Of a stretch of DNA of 64,000 nucleotides, positions 21,814 to 32,653 are shown one piece after another. Below the pieces are notes generated by a model. That model did no database searches and was not told where the DNA came from. It saw only the letters and a list, made by a program, of their open reading frames with translations. The position numbers were made by a program, and so were the translations under genes. This DNA comes from Panicum virgatum (lineage: Eukaryota; Streptophyta; Magnoliopsida; Poales; Poaceae), in contig NC_053141.1 in NCBI RefSeq assembly GCF_016808335.1, positions 21,461,924 through 21,525,923 on the forward strand, in the 5' to 3' direction. Position 1 is the first letter of the stretch, and every line of letters starts with the position of its first letter.

Positions 21814-24249
21814 GGACCCATGACCCCCACTCTGCTGGATGTCACCATGATCACTGGCCTAGACATTAGCTCTCCTAATCCTGCTGCTCACAAAATGGCA
21901 GAAGTCCCCTTCAAACTTTCTTCCAAGGTTAACTGCACAAACTGGGGCACTTACATGAGTCAGCACATGAAAACAAAAGGTCCAGTGACTGAGAAGGAAC
22001 ACACAGCCTTCTTAAATCTTTGGCTAGAGCACTTCATCTTCTATGGCCCTTCTTTAGCCCCAACTAAGAACTATCTCCCCTTGGCCTATCACCTGGCCCT
22101 TGGTAATCACACCGGCCTAGGCAAACTTTTTCTTGGAGAAACATACAGATGTCTCCATTTGATGACATCTAACCTGCTTAACCAAAAGAAACTGAGAACT
22201 GGAGGCCCTTGGTGGTTTATTCAGTTGTGGGCACAACTGTACTTTCAGCACCATATTCCCAACTTCCAAGGCCTGACCAAGAACTCTTTCCCTGAGGAGA
22301 GTGGCAAACCAATTAGATGTACTAGCTATGACCAAGCTTTATTTAGTCTCCCTGGCAGTAAACTGAATTCAGCAGATGCAGCAAACTGGTTCAGAGTCTT
22401 CTACAAAGGCTTAGAGAATACCCTCTATCTCCCATTTACTGAATCTGGATCCTTTGAAAACCCAACTGCCTTCAGACTAGATAGTTTTGCCGATGACGAC
22501 AGCACTCGGCATCTGTATTCTTTGATGATTCGACCTGGCTTCCTCCCTGTTGGCATTAGCACATCCAATATAATTATCAAGCCAGGTTATGAATCTTACC
22601 AACCAGTCATAGCAGCTTGACAATTTGGCCTAGGACAGGTCCCTCCCCACTTCCATATTCACCACTTGGTGAAGAGCAGAGCCGATATGCTTGATGGTCT
22701 CACCAGCTCAAGATGCTACAACATGTTTGATAACCTCCACATTCCAATACCAGCTGATCTGTCCTTCACATCCTCATCAATCGGCTTTAGCACATGGTGG
22801 GGAATGTGGAAAACACATGTATTCAGGAAAGCTCTAGGTCTTCGACTGCAGCAAATCGATCCTGAATACGTAATCCCCGAGGAAGAGGTACTGAATTTTG
22901 CACTTTACTCCTTCCAAGTCCTTTATTCCTTTCTCTTGGCTAATCCTGCTCTCCCTGTTAGCAGCAACAAGATGGTCCAGAACCTACGACCAGCACTGGG
23001 GAGCCATTCCACTTTCTTCCAACTGCTCCTGATGTACTCTTCTACAAAAGATCACCACCAATGAAGAAAATGATAATGACTGTTCAGCCAGACTTACTTC
23101 AGTCGGCTTTCAAGCGAAGACAAACTTCTGCAAGCATTGCCCCCCGAGTCTTGACCAAGGAAAGGAAGATGATCACGAGACGAGTGATCAAGAAACCAGC
23201 ACCAGCTTCCCCAAGTCCATCAGAGCCCAGCACCAACCAGGTAACTCATCATTCTAAAACTTCTTCTTTATTGCGTACACATGTACTTCTGGTTGAACTG
23301 TAATTCTATTTTCAGGATGCAGCTGAAGACATCTCCAATGCAGAAAGCCCAGTACAGCATGAGATGACTGCAACCCGTAATGCACTGATGGAGGCAAACG
23401 AGGAACAAGCCGATACAGTCGATGTTCTTGACGTCAACACTAGCTCTAACAGGACAGTTGCTCTTGAACCGCCCAACGCTTCTTCTTCAGAACAGGTAAC
23501 ATCACAAAACCAATTCTGAACCAGCCGATAGCTCCATAAATGCATCTTGCTCTAACTCCAGATATGTCCATAGGGCTTTGATATTTCATGTTTACATTCC
23601 TTTGACCCGGCATCAATGGGTCTTACTATCCCTGGAGCAGAAACACCATCTTCGCAGCAATCGGCTAATTTGGCACATCAGCTTCAACTCATCAAGGATC
23701 TTCTATCTGCTCCGATTACTGCTCTGGTTGATGATTCCAGCAAGATAAAGAACATCTTCGAGCAAATAGAATCCCAACTCCCGGAGCCATTGCAAATCAA
23801 GCTCTGGCTAGCCAGCAACCTTCCATTCTTTCGGATAGAAGTGAGTAAAGCACAACAAAGGATGGAAGCACGTCGCTCTCAAGCTTCTCTGAAAGCTGAC
23901 ATTACCCAGAAGTGCAAGGCCCTCAACCAGAAGAAGGCAACTCTAGATATCAAAGCTGACGTGTCTGCCAACATGAACCGACTCGGCCTCCTGAAGAAAG
24001 AACTGGCGGAACTCGAAGAAAAGGTCCGCACCACCAAGGAACTCATCCATGCCGAGGAAGCTTCCATTGCAAACTCCAAACAAGAAACCCAGGAAATAGC
24101 CGAGTAGATACAAGTAGAGTTTGCAGAGATCAGCACCTTGAGTCGGCAGATAGTTACAGGCGATGACAAGGATGACGAAGCGATTGTAGCATGAGCAGAC
24201 GCCGTCCATACTGAAGCCATCCATGCCATAGAAGAATTCCTGAACCAGT

Positions 24250-24517
24250 AGATAGGCTCAAGAGAAAATTAGTACTGCCTGTTAACCTAAAACTTGCAAC
24301 TGTTTTAAAAACATCTTAAGTCGATGGTTACACATCGGCTATCTTACTTCTCATATGTATCTTTCTAGCCAACTCAACGTGTTGGCCTTTCATTCATTTT
24401 TTTTACTGGCCAACTCAACATTTTGGCCTGTCATGATTTTTTTTTATTTTCTTTTCTCTGGCCAACTCAACGTGTTGGTCTTTCTCAGTATAGCCAGATG
24501 GATTACATCGGCTCTTG
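24250..24517. repeat. Intergenic zone with three hairpin units between convergent genes
   Basis: Three units read GCCAACTCAAC...GTTGGC, at 24368-24387, 24408-24428 and 24460-24480. Each can fold into a short stem. The first two are followed on the plus strand by T runs of 8 to 9. The zone separates the end of the plus-strand mobile-domain gene (24249) from the end of the minus-strand integrase frame (24518). It may act as a terminator or polyadenylation zone, but nothing proves this. Confidence 0.6.
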
Positions 24518-25522
24518 TTACTCACTCTCCCACATGCTCGGAAAGTACTTCTTGAGGTGCTGACCATTGACAGCAACAGGAAACTTGACACCGTCCAATT
24601 CCTCGAGCATGTACGCATTCCCAGGCAAAACCTGATCAACCTTGTACGGCCCATGCCAAGTTGGAGACCATTTACCAAACTTTTTATCTTTAGTTCCCAA
24701 TGGCAATACTGCCTCCCAAACCAAGTCTCCAACCTGGAAATCCTTAGGTTTGACCTTCTTGTTGTACGCACGAGCAACTTTAGCCTTATTTTCTTTGATC
24801 TTCTCTAGCGACCAAAGCCTTAGCTCTGTCAGGTCCTCCACATTATCGTTCATCAAGGCTGCATACTGTTCAGCAGATAGATCATTCTGAAACTCAACAC
24901 GCCTTGATCCGGCCGTGATCTCCCATGGTAGCACAGCATCCTGGCCATAGACTAAATGGTACGGCGATGTCTTGGTGGACCCGTGACATGAAATACGATA
25001 TGCCCACAAAGCTTCTAACAACACCTCATGCCAGCGCCTAGGATATTCATCGATCTTTCTCTTTATGAGCTTGATGAGGCTCTGGTTAGATGCTTCAGCC
25101 TGTCCATTAGCTTGGGCATAATATGGAGATGATCTGATCAGCTTAATCCCCATGTCATCGGCAAACTTTCTGAATTCCTCTGATATAAAGACCGATCCTC
25201 CATCGGTCGTAATGGTCTGAGGGATCCCAAATTTGTGAATGATGTGTTCTTTGACAAAGCTGATCACATCTCTTGACGCTACTGACCTCATGGGCACTGC
25301 CTCTACCCACTTTGTAAAATAATCTGTAGCAGCTAAGACCCATTGGTGACCTTTGCTAGATGACGGGTTGATCTGACCAATCATGTCCATGCCCCATCCT
25401 CTGAATGGCCACGGCTTGATGATAGGATTCATTACTGATGCTGGCACTATCTGAATTTTGCCAAACCTCTGACATGCCTGACATCCTTTATAATATTTGA
25501 AACAATCTTCAAGCATAATGGG
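24518..25522 (-). pseudogene. Integrase of the Tat element
   Basis: Reading leftward, the frame has the CxxC of the zinc-binding domain (CQAC), the core acidic residues in MDMIGQ, TTDGGS and GQAEAS, and the C-terminal part with WHGPYKV. No chromodomain is present, as expected for Tat. A TAG at about 25520 separates it from the preceding RNase H frame at a position where the continuing sequence is clearly integrase (YY, stop, PIM). Integrase would insert the cDNA into nuclear DNA; this copy could not be made as part of an intact polyprotein. Confidence 0.85.
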
Positions 25523-26509
25523 CTAGTAATAACCCAATCGCCTAATTAGCCACTTCATCTTTTGAGCCGATTGGTGAGTACCGCAGGCTCCTTCATGAAC
25601 CTCATGCAAGAGCCAATTTGACTCTGAAGGTCCCAGACATTTAAGCAGTAGTCCTTCCATGGTCATGTAGAACATGTCATCCCCTATCAGAACATACTTC
25701 ATGGCCTTGAGTCTTATCCTTTTGGGTGCCCCCCGAGCCGAATCCTTCAAGTAATTGAAGATATCGGCTCTCCAATCTCCAGGTTCCAGAAACTGAACCC
25801 CTACATCGACTCCATCGGCTGTTTCCCTGTACCCGGAAGCCATCTGTGCCAAATCATTGGCTTCATTGTTCAGAGTCCTGCGTATCCAGTGGAAATTGAT
25901 GTTGCTGAATCGTGACATCAACTCACGGCACTGCACCCAAATCGGGAAAAGAGCCTCGCTCTCACATCTATATTGTTCCATGAGCTGAGAAATCACCAAC
26001 TTCGAATCTCCAAAAATTTCCACCGCTTCTGCTCTAGCTTCGAGGAGTAGTTCCATCCCTTTGCGAACGGCTTCATATTCCACCAAATTATTGGTGCATG
26101 GGGCAGTCATCCTGATGGAAAAGGAGTAAGTCGCTCCATGAGGCGATACCAATAGAATTCCCACACCGCACCCATCATCACAAGCCGATCCGTCAAAGAA
26201 CATAGCCCAAGCACGAATAAATAATGCAGCAATATCAGTGCTGATCCTGTCTGCAACAAGATCCGCCAGTGCTTGTCCTTTTACTGCTTTTGCAGGTTGG
26301 TATCGGATATCGAACTCTGACAATGCAAACATCCAATTTCCAAGTCGGCCTTTCAGGACAGGAGCCGACAGCAAGTGCTTTATGACATCCGATTTGCATA
26401 TGACAATTGTTTCCACCGAGAGCAAAATATGACGAAGCTTCGTACATGTAAAGTATAAGCAAAGGCAAAGCTTCTCGATTTCAGGATACCTGGTCTCGGC
26501 ATCTAACAT
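25523..26509 (-). pseudogene. RNase H region of the Tat element, dual domain
   Basis: The N-terminal part looks like a shortened remnant of the first gypsy RNase H and connection region (ADLVADR). A second RNase H of archaeal type follows, with FDGSA, the NNLVEYEA glutamate and the GDSKLV aspartate, so its acidic residues are present. A second, archaeal-type RNase H is a known feature of Tat-lineage elements. The frame ends just before integrase at the TAG at about 25520. It overlaps the RT frame by 7 bp in a different frame, so a frameshift or deletion lies near 26505. Confidence 0.8.
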
Positions 26510-27876
26510 GCGTCACCCACGGATAGGTACATGTAAAACGGCCTATCATGCTGAGGAGGAACCAACACTGGAAGCTTTGACAAATATTCTTTAATTTCAT
26601 CGAAAGCTTGCTGCTGTTCTGCCCCCCAGCGAAACTCATCATCGGATTTGATCTTCACCAAACCCATGAACGGCTCAATGCGTCTAGACAGATTAGAAAT
26701 AAATCGTCTGACAAAGTTAATTTTACCAATGAGCTTCTGCAACTCTTTCTTTGTAGTAGGTGGCTTCATCGTCTTCACAGCTTCTTGACTCTTTAGGCCG
26801 ATCTCGATTCCCCGTTCATGCACCAGGAATCCCAGAAATTGACCGGACGATACACTGAAAGCGCACTTCTTTGGGTTCATTTTGAGCCCAAACCTTCGAG
26901 TCCGCTCCAAAACTTGACGCAGATCTTCTAGATGCCCCCCAGCTGATTTGGACTTGACCACAACATCATCAATATAAATTTCTACCAGTTTGTTGATGAG
27001 ATCATGAAAAATGTAATTCATGGTACGTTGGTATGTTGCACCGGCATTTTTCAGTCCAAAGGTCATAACCAAGTACTCGAACAAGCTGACTGCGCCTGGT
27101 ACTCTGAATGCGGTCTTGTTCACGTCTTCCGGGGCCATGAAGATCTGGTTGTAGCCGGCATTGCCGTCCATAAAACTCATCATTTTGTGGCCAGCAGCTG
27201 CGTTGATCAATGTCTCTGCAATAGGCATCGGGTATTCGTCCTTTGGCGTCGCTCTGTTGAGATCTCTAAAATCGACGCAGACACGCCATCGGCCATCCTT
27301 CTTTTGTACCGGTACCATGCTAGAGATCCATTCTGCATACCGGCACGGCCTGATGAACCCAGCATCCAACATCTTCTCCACCTCTTTCTTGACTTCTTCT
27401 AGAACTTCGGCCTTCATCTGACGAGCTCGTTGCTGAAACGGCCGAAACCCTTTCTTGAGCGGGAGCCGATGCTCGATAATGCTTCTATCCAGACCGGGAA
27501 TCTCAGTGTAGTCCCATGCGAAACAATCCCGGTACTCTTTCAGCAGTGCAATCATCTCCTCTCGCAAGACTGGATCCAACTTTTTTCTAATAAATGTTGG
27601 CCGTGGCTTATCCCCAGGACCGATGTCAACTTCTTCCAAATCGTCAGCTGACGTGAACCCGTATCCTAGCTTGCCGTCGTCTGAAAAACCAGCTGCGAAC
27701 GCAGGCGAGTCTTCGTTATCCACAAGATCAGCGACAAACACAGGGAGATGATAAGAAAAATTATTTGGCCAACCGCACGGGCTGGCCGCTTCTATACTTC
27801 CATCATCATTCGAAACCAAATAATCGATGAGTGGCCAACTGCCAGAGCAGGCCATCGTATGTTCATGAAGTAACAA
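26503..27876 (-). pseudogene. Reverse transcriptase of the Tat element
   Basis: The open stretch is 457 codons. RT signatures in order: WRVCVDFRDLN, FMDGNAGYNQI, FGLKNAGATYQR and YIDDVVVKS (around residue 300), then the thumb. The catalytic YIDD is intact. The frame ends in MYLSVGDAC and stop where RNase H should continue, so it is truncated. The frame preference and motif spelling (FMDGNAGYNQI, YIDDVVVKS) point to the Tat lineage. Between 27877 and 27971 the polyprotein frame is broken by stops. Confidence 0.88.
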
Positions 27877-27971
27877 TTCTGAACACAGACATGATTTTTC
27901 TATTTTTTGGGGCCGGTCGCTGGGACCAGCCTCTCTATTTCTACTACATCCCGCAGCATGCCAGGATGCGT

Positions 27972-29009
27972 CTACTCTGTGAGGCCAGTGGATAAGACCA
28001 GCCTCAGTCCGTTTTTTGTCGCTTCGATCCGATCACAATCTTCCAGGGCGATCCCTGAGATCGGCTCTTGCCCATCCGCATCCCAAGCGTTCATGTCTGC
28101 GAGCGAGACCTCGCTGGAATCATCTGCACGGACTACCTCCACTTCATCGCTATCCCATTGAACGAGATACTGATGCATTGTGGAAGGGATACAATAGTTG
28201 GTGTGGATCCAATCCCTCCCAAGCAATACCGTATATGTACTCTTGCTGTTGACGATGAAGAACGAAGTCGGGATCGTCTTGCGGCCAACTGTCAGCTCCA
28301 CATTAAGAACCCCCATTGCCTCCGATGGTTGTCCATTGAAGTCATTGAGCATAACATTGGTCTTGATCAGGTCAGCAGAAAAACGACCCAGTCGGCGCAG
28401 CACAGAGTATGGCATCAGATTGACTGCGGCACCAGTGTTGACCAACATCCTGTTTACAGGCTTGCCATCGATGAAGCCCTTGAGATACAATCCCTTCAGG
28501 TGCTTGTAGCTTTTCTCCTTGGGCTTCTCGAAGATGATTGGCCGTGGGCCGAGATCCAGCTGCGCGATGGCCAATTCTTCCGGTTGGGGTGCCCGAAACT
28601 CCGATGGGAGCACGAACACCATGTTCACGTCAGCCGATGGCTTCTCATCGGCTTTTGTCTGCTTGGGGTGCCACTCTTTTCTTGGAGGGCGCCTCTCCTC
28701 CCTTCGCAGTCGCCTGACTTGCTCCGCGAGATCCGGACGCGCCTTCCTCAACACGTCGAGGTATTTTGTTTCTGCCTCTTCCAGATTGCGCAAGCGCTGC
28801 ACTTTGCGTTTCTGCGAGCGATTAAGCCCGTCAGGACACCACCGTGGACGATGGTACCTGTCTTCTTCTTCTGGCTCGGAATCACCCCTGGATGGGCGCC
28901 TCACATGGTCATCTTGACGTGTTCTGGGCCCTAAGCGCCGGAACACCGATGTCTCGTCCTGCTGGCGTCCTCGAGGCCTGCACTCCAAGCAATCATCTAT
29001 AGTAGGCAA
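27972..29009 (-). pseudogene. Gag C-terminus and aspartic protease of the Tat element, active-site Asp lost
   Basis: The N-terminal half is highly charged (gag C-terminal region, REERRPPRKEW). The protease region has MLVNTGAAVNLMP, where the first residue of the catalytic triplet is Asn (AAC at about 28430) instead of Asp, and later LLGRDW. The change fits a single G-to-A step at a CpG. The product would be catalytically dead. The protease normally cleaves Gag-Pol in the particle. The frame is open for 345 codons, then runs into stops on both sides. Confidence 0.82.
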
Positions 29010-31108
29010 TCAGCTCATGCCGGAGTTCCAGCAATACCTGAAGAACGGGCAATGCAAGTGGTCGTGTATAGCCTGGCATCTCCCTAGTGTCCTCCCTGTG
29101 CGGCGCTCATACTCATCTTCTTCCGACTCGTACCGGCGGCGCAACTTGTACTGGTACTGGTACTTTTCCTGAAGCCGATTAGAAGCTGGAAGCTGGTTGC
29201 GGATGTGACGCACTTGCTCTTCAGTCACATGTCACTGTTCCAGCTTGTGTTCATCCTGTGGCCGTTTGCCAGAAGCGGCCTCTCTCCTCTGCTTGTCATG
29301 GCGGTGCATGGGTCTAACCATGTTGATCTGGAATGCTAGATCCTGGCCCTCGGATCCGACGTCTGACAGCTCCACAACATTAGCTTGCGGGAAGGGCTTT
29401 GTGTCAACCTTCATTGTGTGTTGAGCCAGGATTAATCGGCCTTGCTCGATAGCCGATTGGATCTAATGACGTAGCTCCTTGCATTCTCCCGTGGCATGAG
29501 TGAACGAGTGGCGCCATTTGCAGTACAGCCTCCCCTGCAGCTCTTGTGTCGTCGGTAGCTTGTGATTCTCTGGGAGCTTCAGCTGTTTTTCTTTAAGGAG
29601 CAGATCAAATATCTGCTCTGCTTTGGTCACGTCGAAGTCGAAGCCCTTCACAAGCCCCTGCTGTTTGATCCACTTGCACGGGACGGGGTTTGCCCCCCGA
29701 GTCCACTCTGCCACGGCCACTTCTTGCTCCTCGCCAGAGTCGTCAGATTCATCCGCCTGGGCCATGTTTACATGGCGCTTGAACTTATCTTGGTACAGCT
29801 CAGGATGGTAGTGTTCATATGCTGTAAGCTTCTGCACCAGGTGCGCCAGAGACGTGAACTCCAACTGAAAAGCCAGATCCTTGATCGGCTTAGCGAGTCC
29901 CAGAACAGCCAAATCGACTGCCTCCTTCTCTGTGATGCGCGATGAGTAGCATCGGTTCTTGACTTCTCTGAAGCGCTATATGTACTCCGACACAGTCTCT
30001 CCTCGCTTTTGCCTAACCTGGGCGAGGTCGGCAATTCTAGCTTCAGCAGCCTTTGAGTGGTACTGGGTATGGAATTGATCTTCAAGCTACCTCCAAGTTC
30101 GAATCGAATCCGGAGCCAATGACGCGTACCATCCAAAAGCTGGGCCTGTAAGGGACTGGCCGAAGAAGCGGACCCTCAGAGGATCCGATACTGAGATCAT
30201 CCCAAGCTGTGTTAAGTATCGGCTTATGTGCTCTATAGAGCTGGCTCCTTCTGACCCGTTGAATTTGGTGAACTCAGGGAGCTGATACTTAGGTGGCAAT
30301 GGGATCAAGTCATAATCACTTGGATACGGCTTGGAATAGCCGATCGCTTTCCTCTTGGGCAGGATGCCAAACTAGTCTCTCAGTATTGCACTGACCTGCT
30401 CCACGCTAAGAACTCCTGGGGTCGATGGCTCAGCACTCAGCCCAGTAGCGTACTTTGCCAGCCACGCTTTTTTCTCCGCGTCTGCTCCAGAAGCTCCTGG
30501 ATTTACCATCTACACCGAGCATGTTGGATTGACGCTGTCAGGGATGTATGCGCACGTGTAGCCATGCGGGGTCTCCTTGGGTGGCTCGGTGAGGAATTGG
30601 CCTTCTCCAGGATCGCCGCCGATCTTGTGGATGATGTACATCAGCGAATTTTGTGGTCTTGGGGCCGCAAATGAGAACGGCACTTGCGGCCTAGAATGCA
30701 GTGCGGCTTCCTCTGTGTGACTTCCCAGGGTTGGTCCCGATGGAGAGTACTGGTTCTTGATTATCTCCTGGATGACGCGATGCGCCATGCGCTCGAGCTC
30801 GTTCATCAGGCTCTGAGAGTGCCGATGAAGCGAATGGGCCACCATGTAGTTCATCTCCTGACGCAGGGCCCTGGTGCGCTCCTCTGATGGTACAAACAAA
30901 TCCACGTTTTCGAGAGCGCCTTCAGGCGAGAACCCCTTCCACTTAATGCCATGGTTGCGGGTCCTCTCAAAAGAGCCGATGAGATCGGCTTCCAACAGAG
31001 CTTTGATCTCATCATACTTCTTCTTGTGTTCAGGAGGGAGCTCTTCGTACGTGACAGGCTTGGGAGCGGGTTCTTGATCTTGAGCTCCAGATATTGTTGC
31101 CGAGAAGT
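29010..31108 (-). pseudogene. Gag of the Tat element, multiply broken
   Basis: Reading leftward from just inside the primer site: a leader-encoded N-terminal part (30510-31100), a capsid part with YQLPEFTKFNG and FFGQSLTGPAFGWYASL (30087-30308), and C-terminal parts with YCKWRHSFTHATGEC (about 29470-29530) and PFPQANVVEL (29232-29414). They lie in several frames separated by stops, for example near 30375, 29463 and 29229. This is the structural protein of the retrotransposon particle, and no functional product is possible. Confidence 0.78.
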
Positions 31109-31126
31109 GTCCCACCGGGCGTGCCA
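31109..31126 (-). promoter_or_regulatory. Primer-binding site of the Tat element
   Basis: On the minus strand, TGGCACGCCCGGTGGGAC lies five bases after the 5' LTR end. It fits a tRNA-Arg primer, the type known for Tat/Ogre elements. Confidence 0.75.
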
Positions 31127-31131
31127 GAATG

Positions 31132-32348
31132 TGTTGTCGGTCGAAACCCACCGGCGAGCAGCGACAGGAAACACGAAGAGTCGGGAGGTCGCCGGGGCGC
31201 TGGCAGGCACTGCTCCCTCGTCGACGGCCCGCAATTCTGTCACGCGCCCGGAGGTTCTATGGAAAACTGGGCGTGCCACCTGACCTATACCCGATCAGGA
31301 GGGTGCGAACGTGCTCCAAACAGTTTCATGCGTACAAAGACACGTGTAAACATAAGTCCGAGCCGTGGTCGGCTCCCAGGGACGACTCTTGCATCGGCTT
31401 TAAAGAGCCAATCGAGTCCCGGTGTTAGATTGGATCTGATTGTATCCAGATATGATAAAACAAGCAAATAACTGTAAAGCTGCTTCAATTAAATCTAGTC
31501 AATCCAATCCACGATGGTAAAAGGCTTCACTGCTAGATCGGAACATCCTACACGTGATTGGGCCTAATGAACGTAACAGATAACTAAACCAAAACCCAAA
31601 ACAGAGGCTTAAGAACTAGCAAGAGCCGATTCCCGGAACAATCCCTATTAAGGCTAAGATAAAGCATCTAATACGCCACCAGATCATCCAACCCATTTGC
31701 AAGGCCTAACCTAGCAGATATTACGCCAACTCTTAAAGATAAGAGCAAACCATAACAGATTAGATCTACTAGACATAAAAGAAGCAGGGTGTTGTCTCTG
31801 TGCGACTAATTCTATGCGACAAGTTTTAGCATAAGATTGACACGTGACTGCACAGAAACAACGTGATATTCGTAGATGATAAGCAACGAAGCACAATGGA
31901 TCTACTAAAAGCCATGCTACGAACATCAGGATAACTAGCATTACTCGCCATAAAAAATGCTTCAGTACGAGTAATACCAAGGTAAAAGCAAGAACAATGC
32001 TACCCTGATCGCGAGAAGCGATCAGGGCAGCATGGCGCTTACTTGGATGAATCCCTAGGATTAGGGGTGGCGATGCGCCGAGAGTTGTTGTTTGCGATAT
32101 GTGATGACGCTCTCCCTTCATGAATAACAAAGGGTACATATTTATAGTCCGGAGACTTGGGAAACAATCTAAGCTAATCTTGTCCCGATTGGACTCTATC
32201 TCTAATCTTGAACTAAATCTAAGATACATGGCCTATGTGGCCCAAATGCTCACGCAGGAGCCGATTTACAAGCCTTCTTCAATCTTCTGCTTTAAGCCCA
32301 TCTTGCTTTCGGCCCATAAATTAATCCTGTTAATTTATGGCGATAACA
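31132..32348 (-). repeat. 5' LTR of the Tat element
   Basis: 1,217 bp. The TATA box on the minus strand is at 32139-32146 and the stem-loop at 31999-32031. It differs from 6754-7970 at about 32 sites. Confidence 0.9.
31999..32031 (-). repeat. Stem-loop in Tat 5' LTR, one mismatch
   Basis: Same 14-bp arms as 7621-7653, with one G-to-A change in the left arm. Confidence 0.8.
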
Positions 32349-32542
32349 ATATTTTTTTACGCTTCCGCTGTATCAGACATTTTATCATTAATGTAATAAA
32401 CAACTTTCGTACTCGCTTTATTATATCTTTTTACGTGATATGTGCTGTGACATACTATTCATTCTGTTGTATATATGTGTGACTTGATCCTGGCACGTAT
32501 ATGATTGCTCGGTTTATGTCCTTTTATAAACCGGGTGTTACA
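32349..32542 (+). mobile_element. Solo Tekay-like LTR, right part
   Basis: It resumes the LTR interrupted at 6753 (CTTCCGCTGTATCAGAC onward) and ends ACCGGGTGTTACA. The first five bases (ATATT) are the copy of the Tat target duplication. Confidence 0.9.
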
Positions 32543-32547
32543 GTGCT
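32543..32547. repeat. Target-site duplication GTGCT, right
   Basis: Exact partner of 3487-3491. The element A leader continues directly after it. Confidence 0.9.
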
Positions 32548-32653
32548 GATATTAACTTAGACCTTGTACTCAGGATATAGTCTTTACTCTTTCAGGCTAA
32601 TGTCACTTTATGTCTTCTTTTATTTTTGATTTGAAAGAAGACAGGGGTAGCGT

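Larger units (their letters stand above)
9158..24249 (+). pseudogene. Plant-mobile-domain gene, antisense in the Tat element, split by a retrotransposon
   Basis: The ATG is at 9158. Exon 1 (22 codons) ends at a GT donor at 9224 and exon 2 starts at 9330. The coding frame enters the Tekay-like element at 9684 and continues in phase from 21814, omitting the duplicated GTCAT. The protein resembles the plant mobile domain family (aminotransferase-like), with motifs such as MITGLDI and FSTWWGMWKTHVFR. Further likely introns lie near 23240-23314 and 23495-23572. The C-terminus is a charged coiled coil (about 23,850-24,104). Breaks: TGA at 9491-9493, TGA at 22618-22620, a frameshift near 23,000-23,030, TAG at 24105-24107 and a further stop near 24192. 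Antisense extra ORFs of this kind are known from Tat-lineage elements; the role is unknown. Confidence 0.75.
6754..32348 (-). mobile_element. Tat-lineage Ty3/gypsy element, reverse, with antisense extra gene
   Basis: Two 1,217-bp LTRs flank a reverse-strand gag, protease, RT, RNase H and integrase set, plus plus-strand ORFs between integrase and the 3' LTR. The primer site is of tRNA-Arg type and the reading frames carry stops. The duplication is ATATG/ATATT (4 of 5). Excluding the nested 12.1-kb element it is about 13.5 kb, normal for this lineage. I count about 32 differences between its LTRs (2.6%), or about 1 million years at 1.3e-8 per site per year. Confidence 0.9.

Noticed and set aside
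9158..24249. Plant-mobile-domain gene as a host gene
   Set aside because: It lies between integrase and the 3' LTR of a Tat element, a known place for such extra ORFs, and carries several stops and a frameshift.
27972..30308. Plus-strand open frames opposite the Tat gag and protease (for example 28068-28934)
   Set aside because: They mirror real minus-strand coding sequence. No motif is found in the plus-strand translation.
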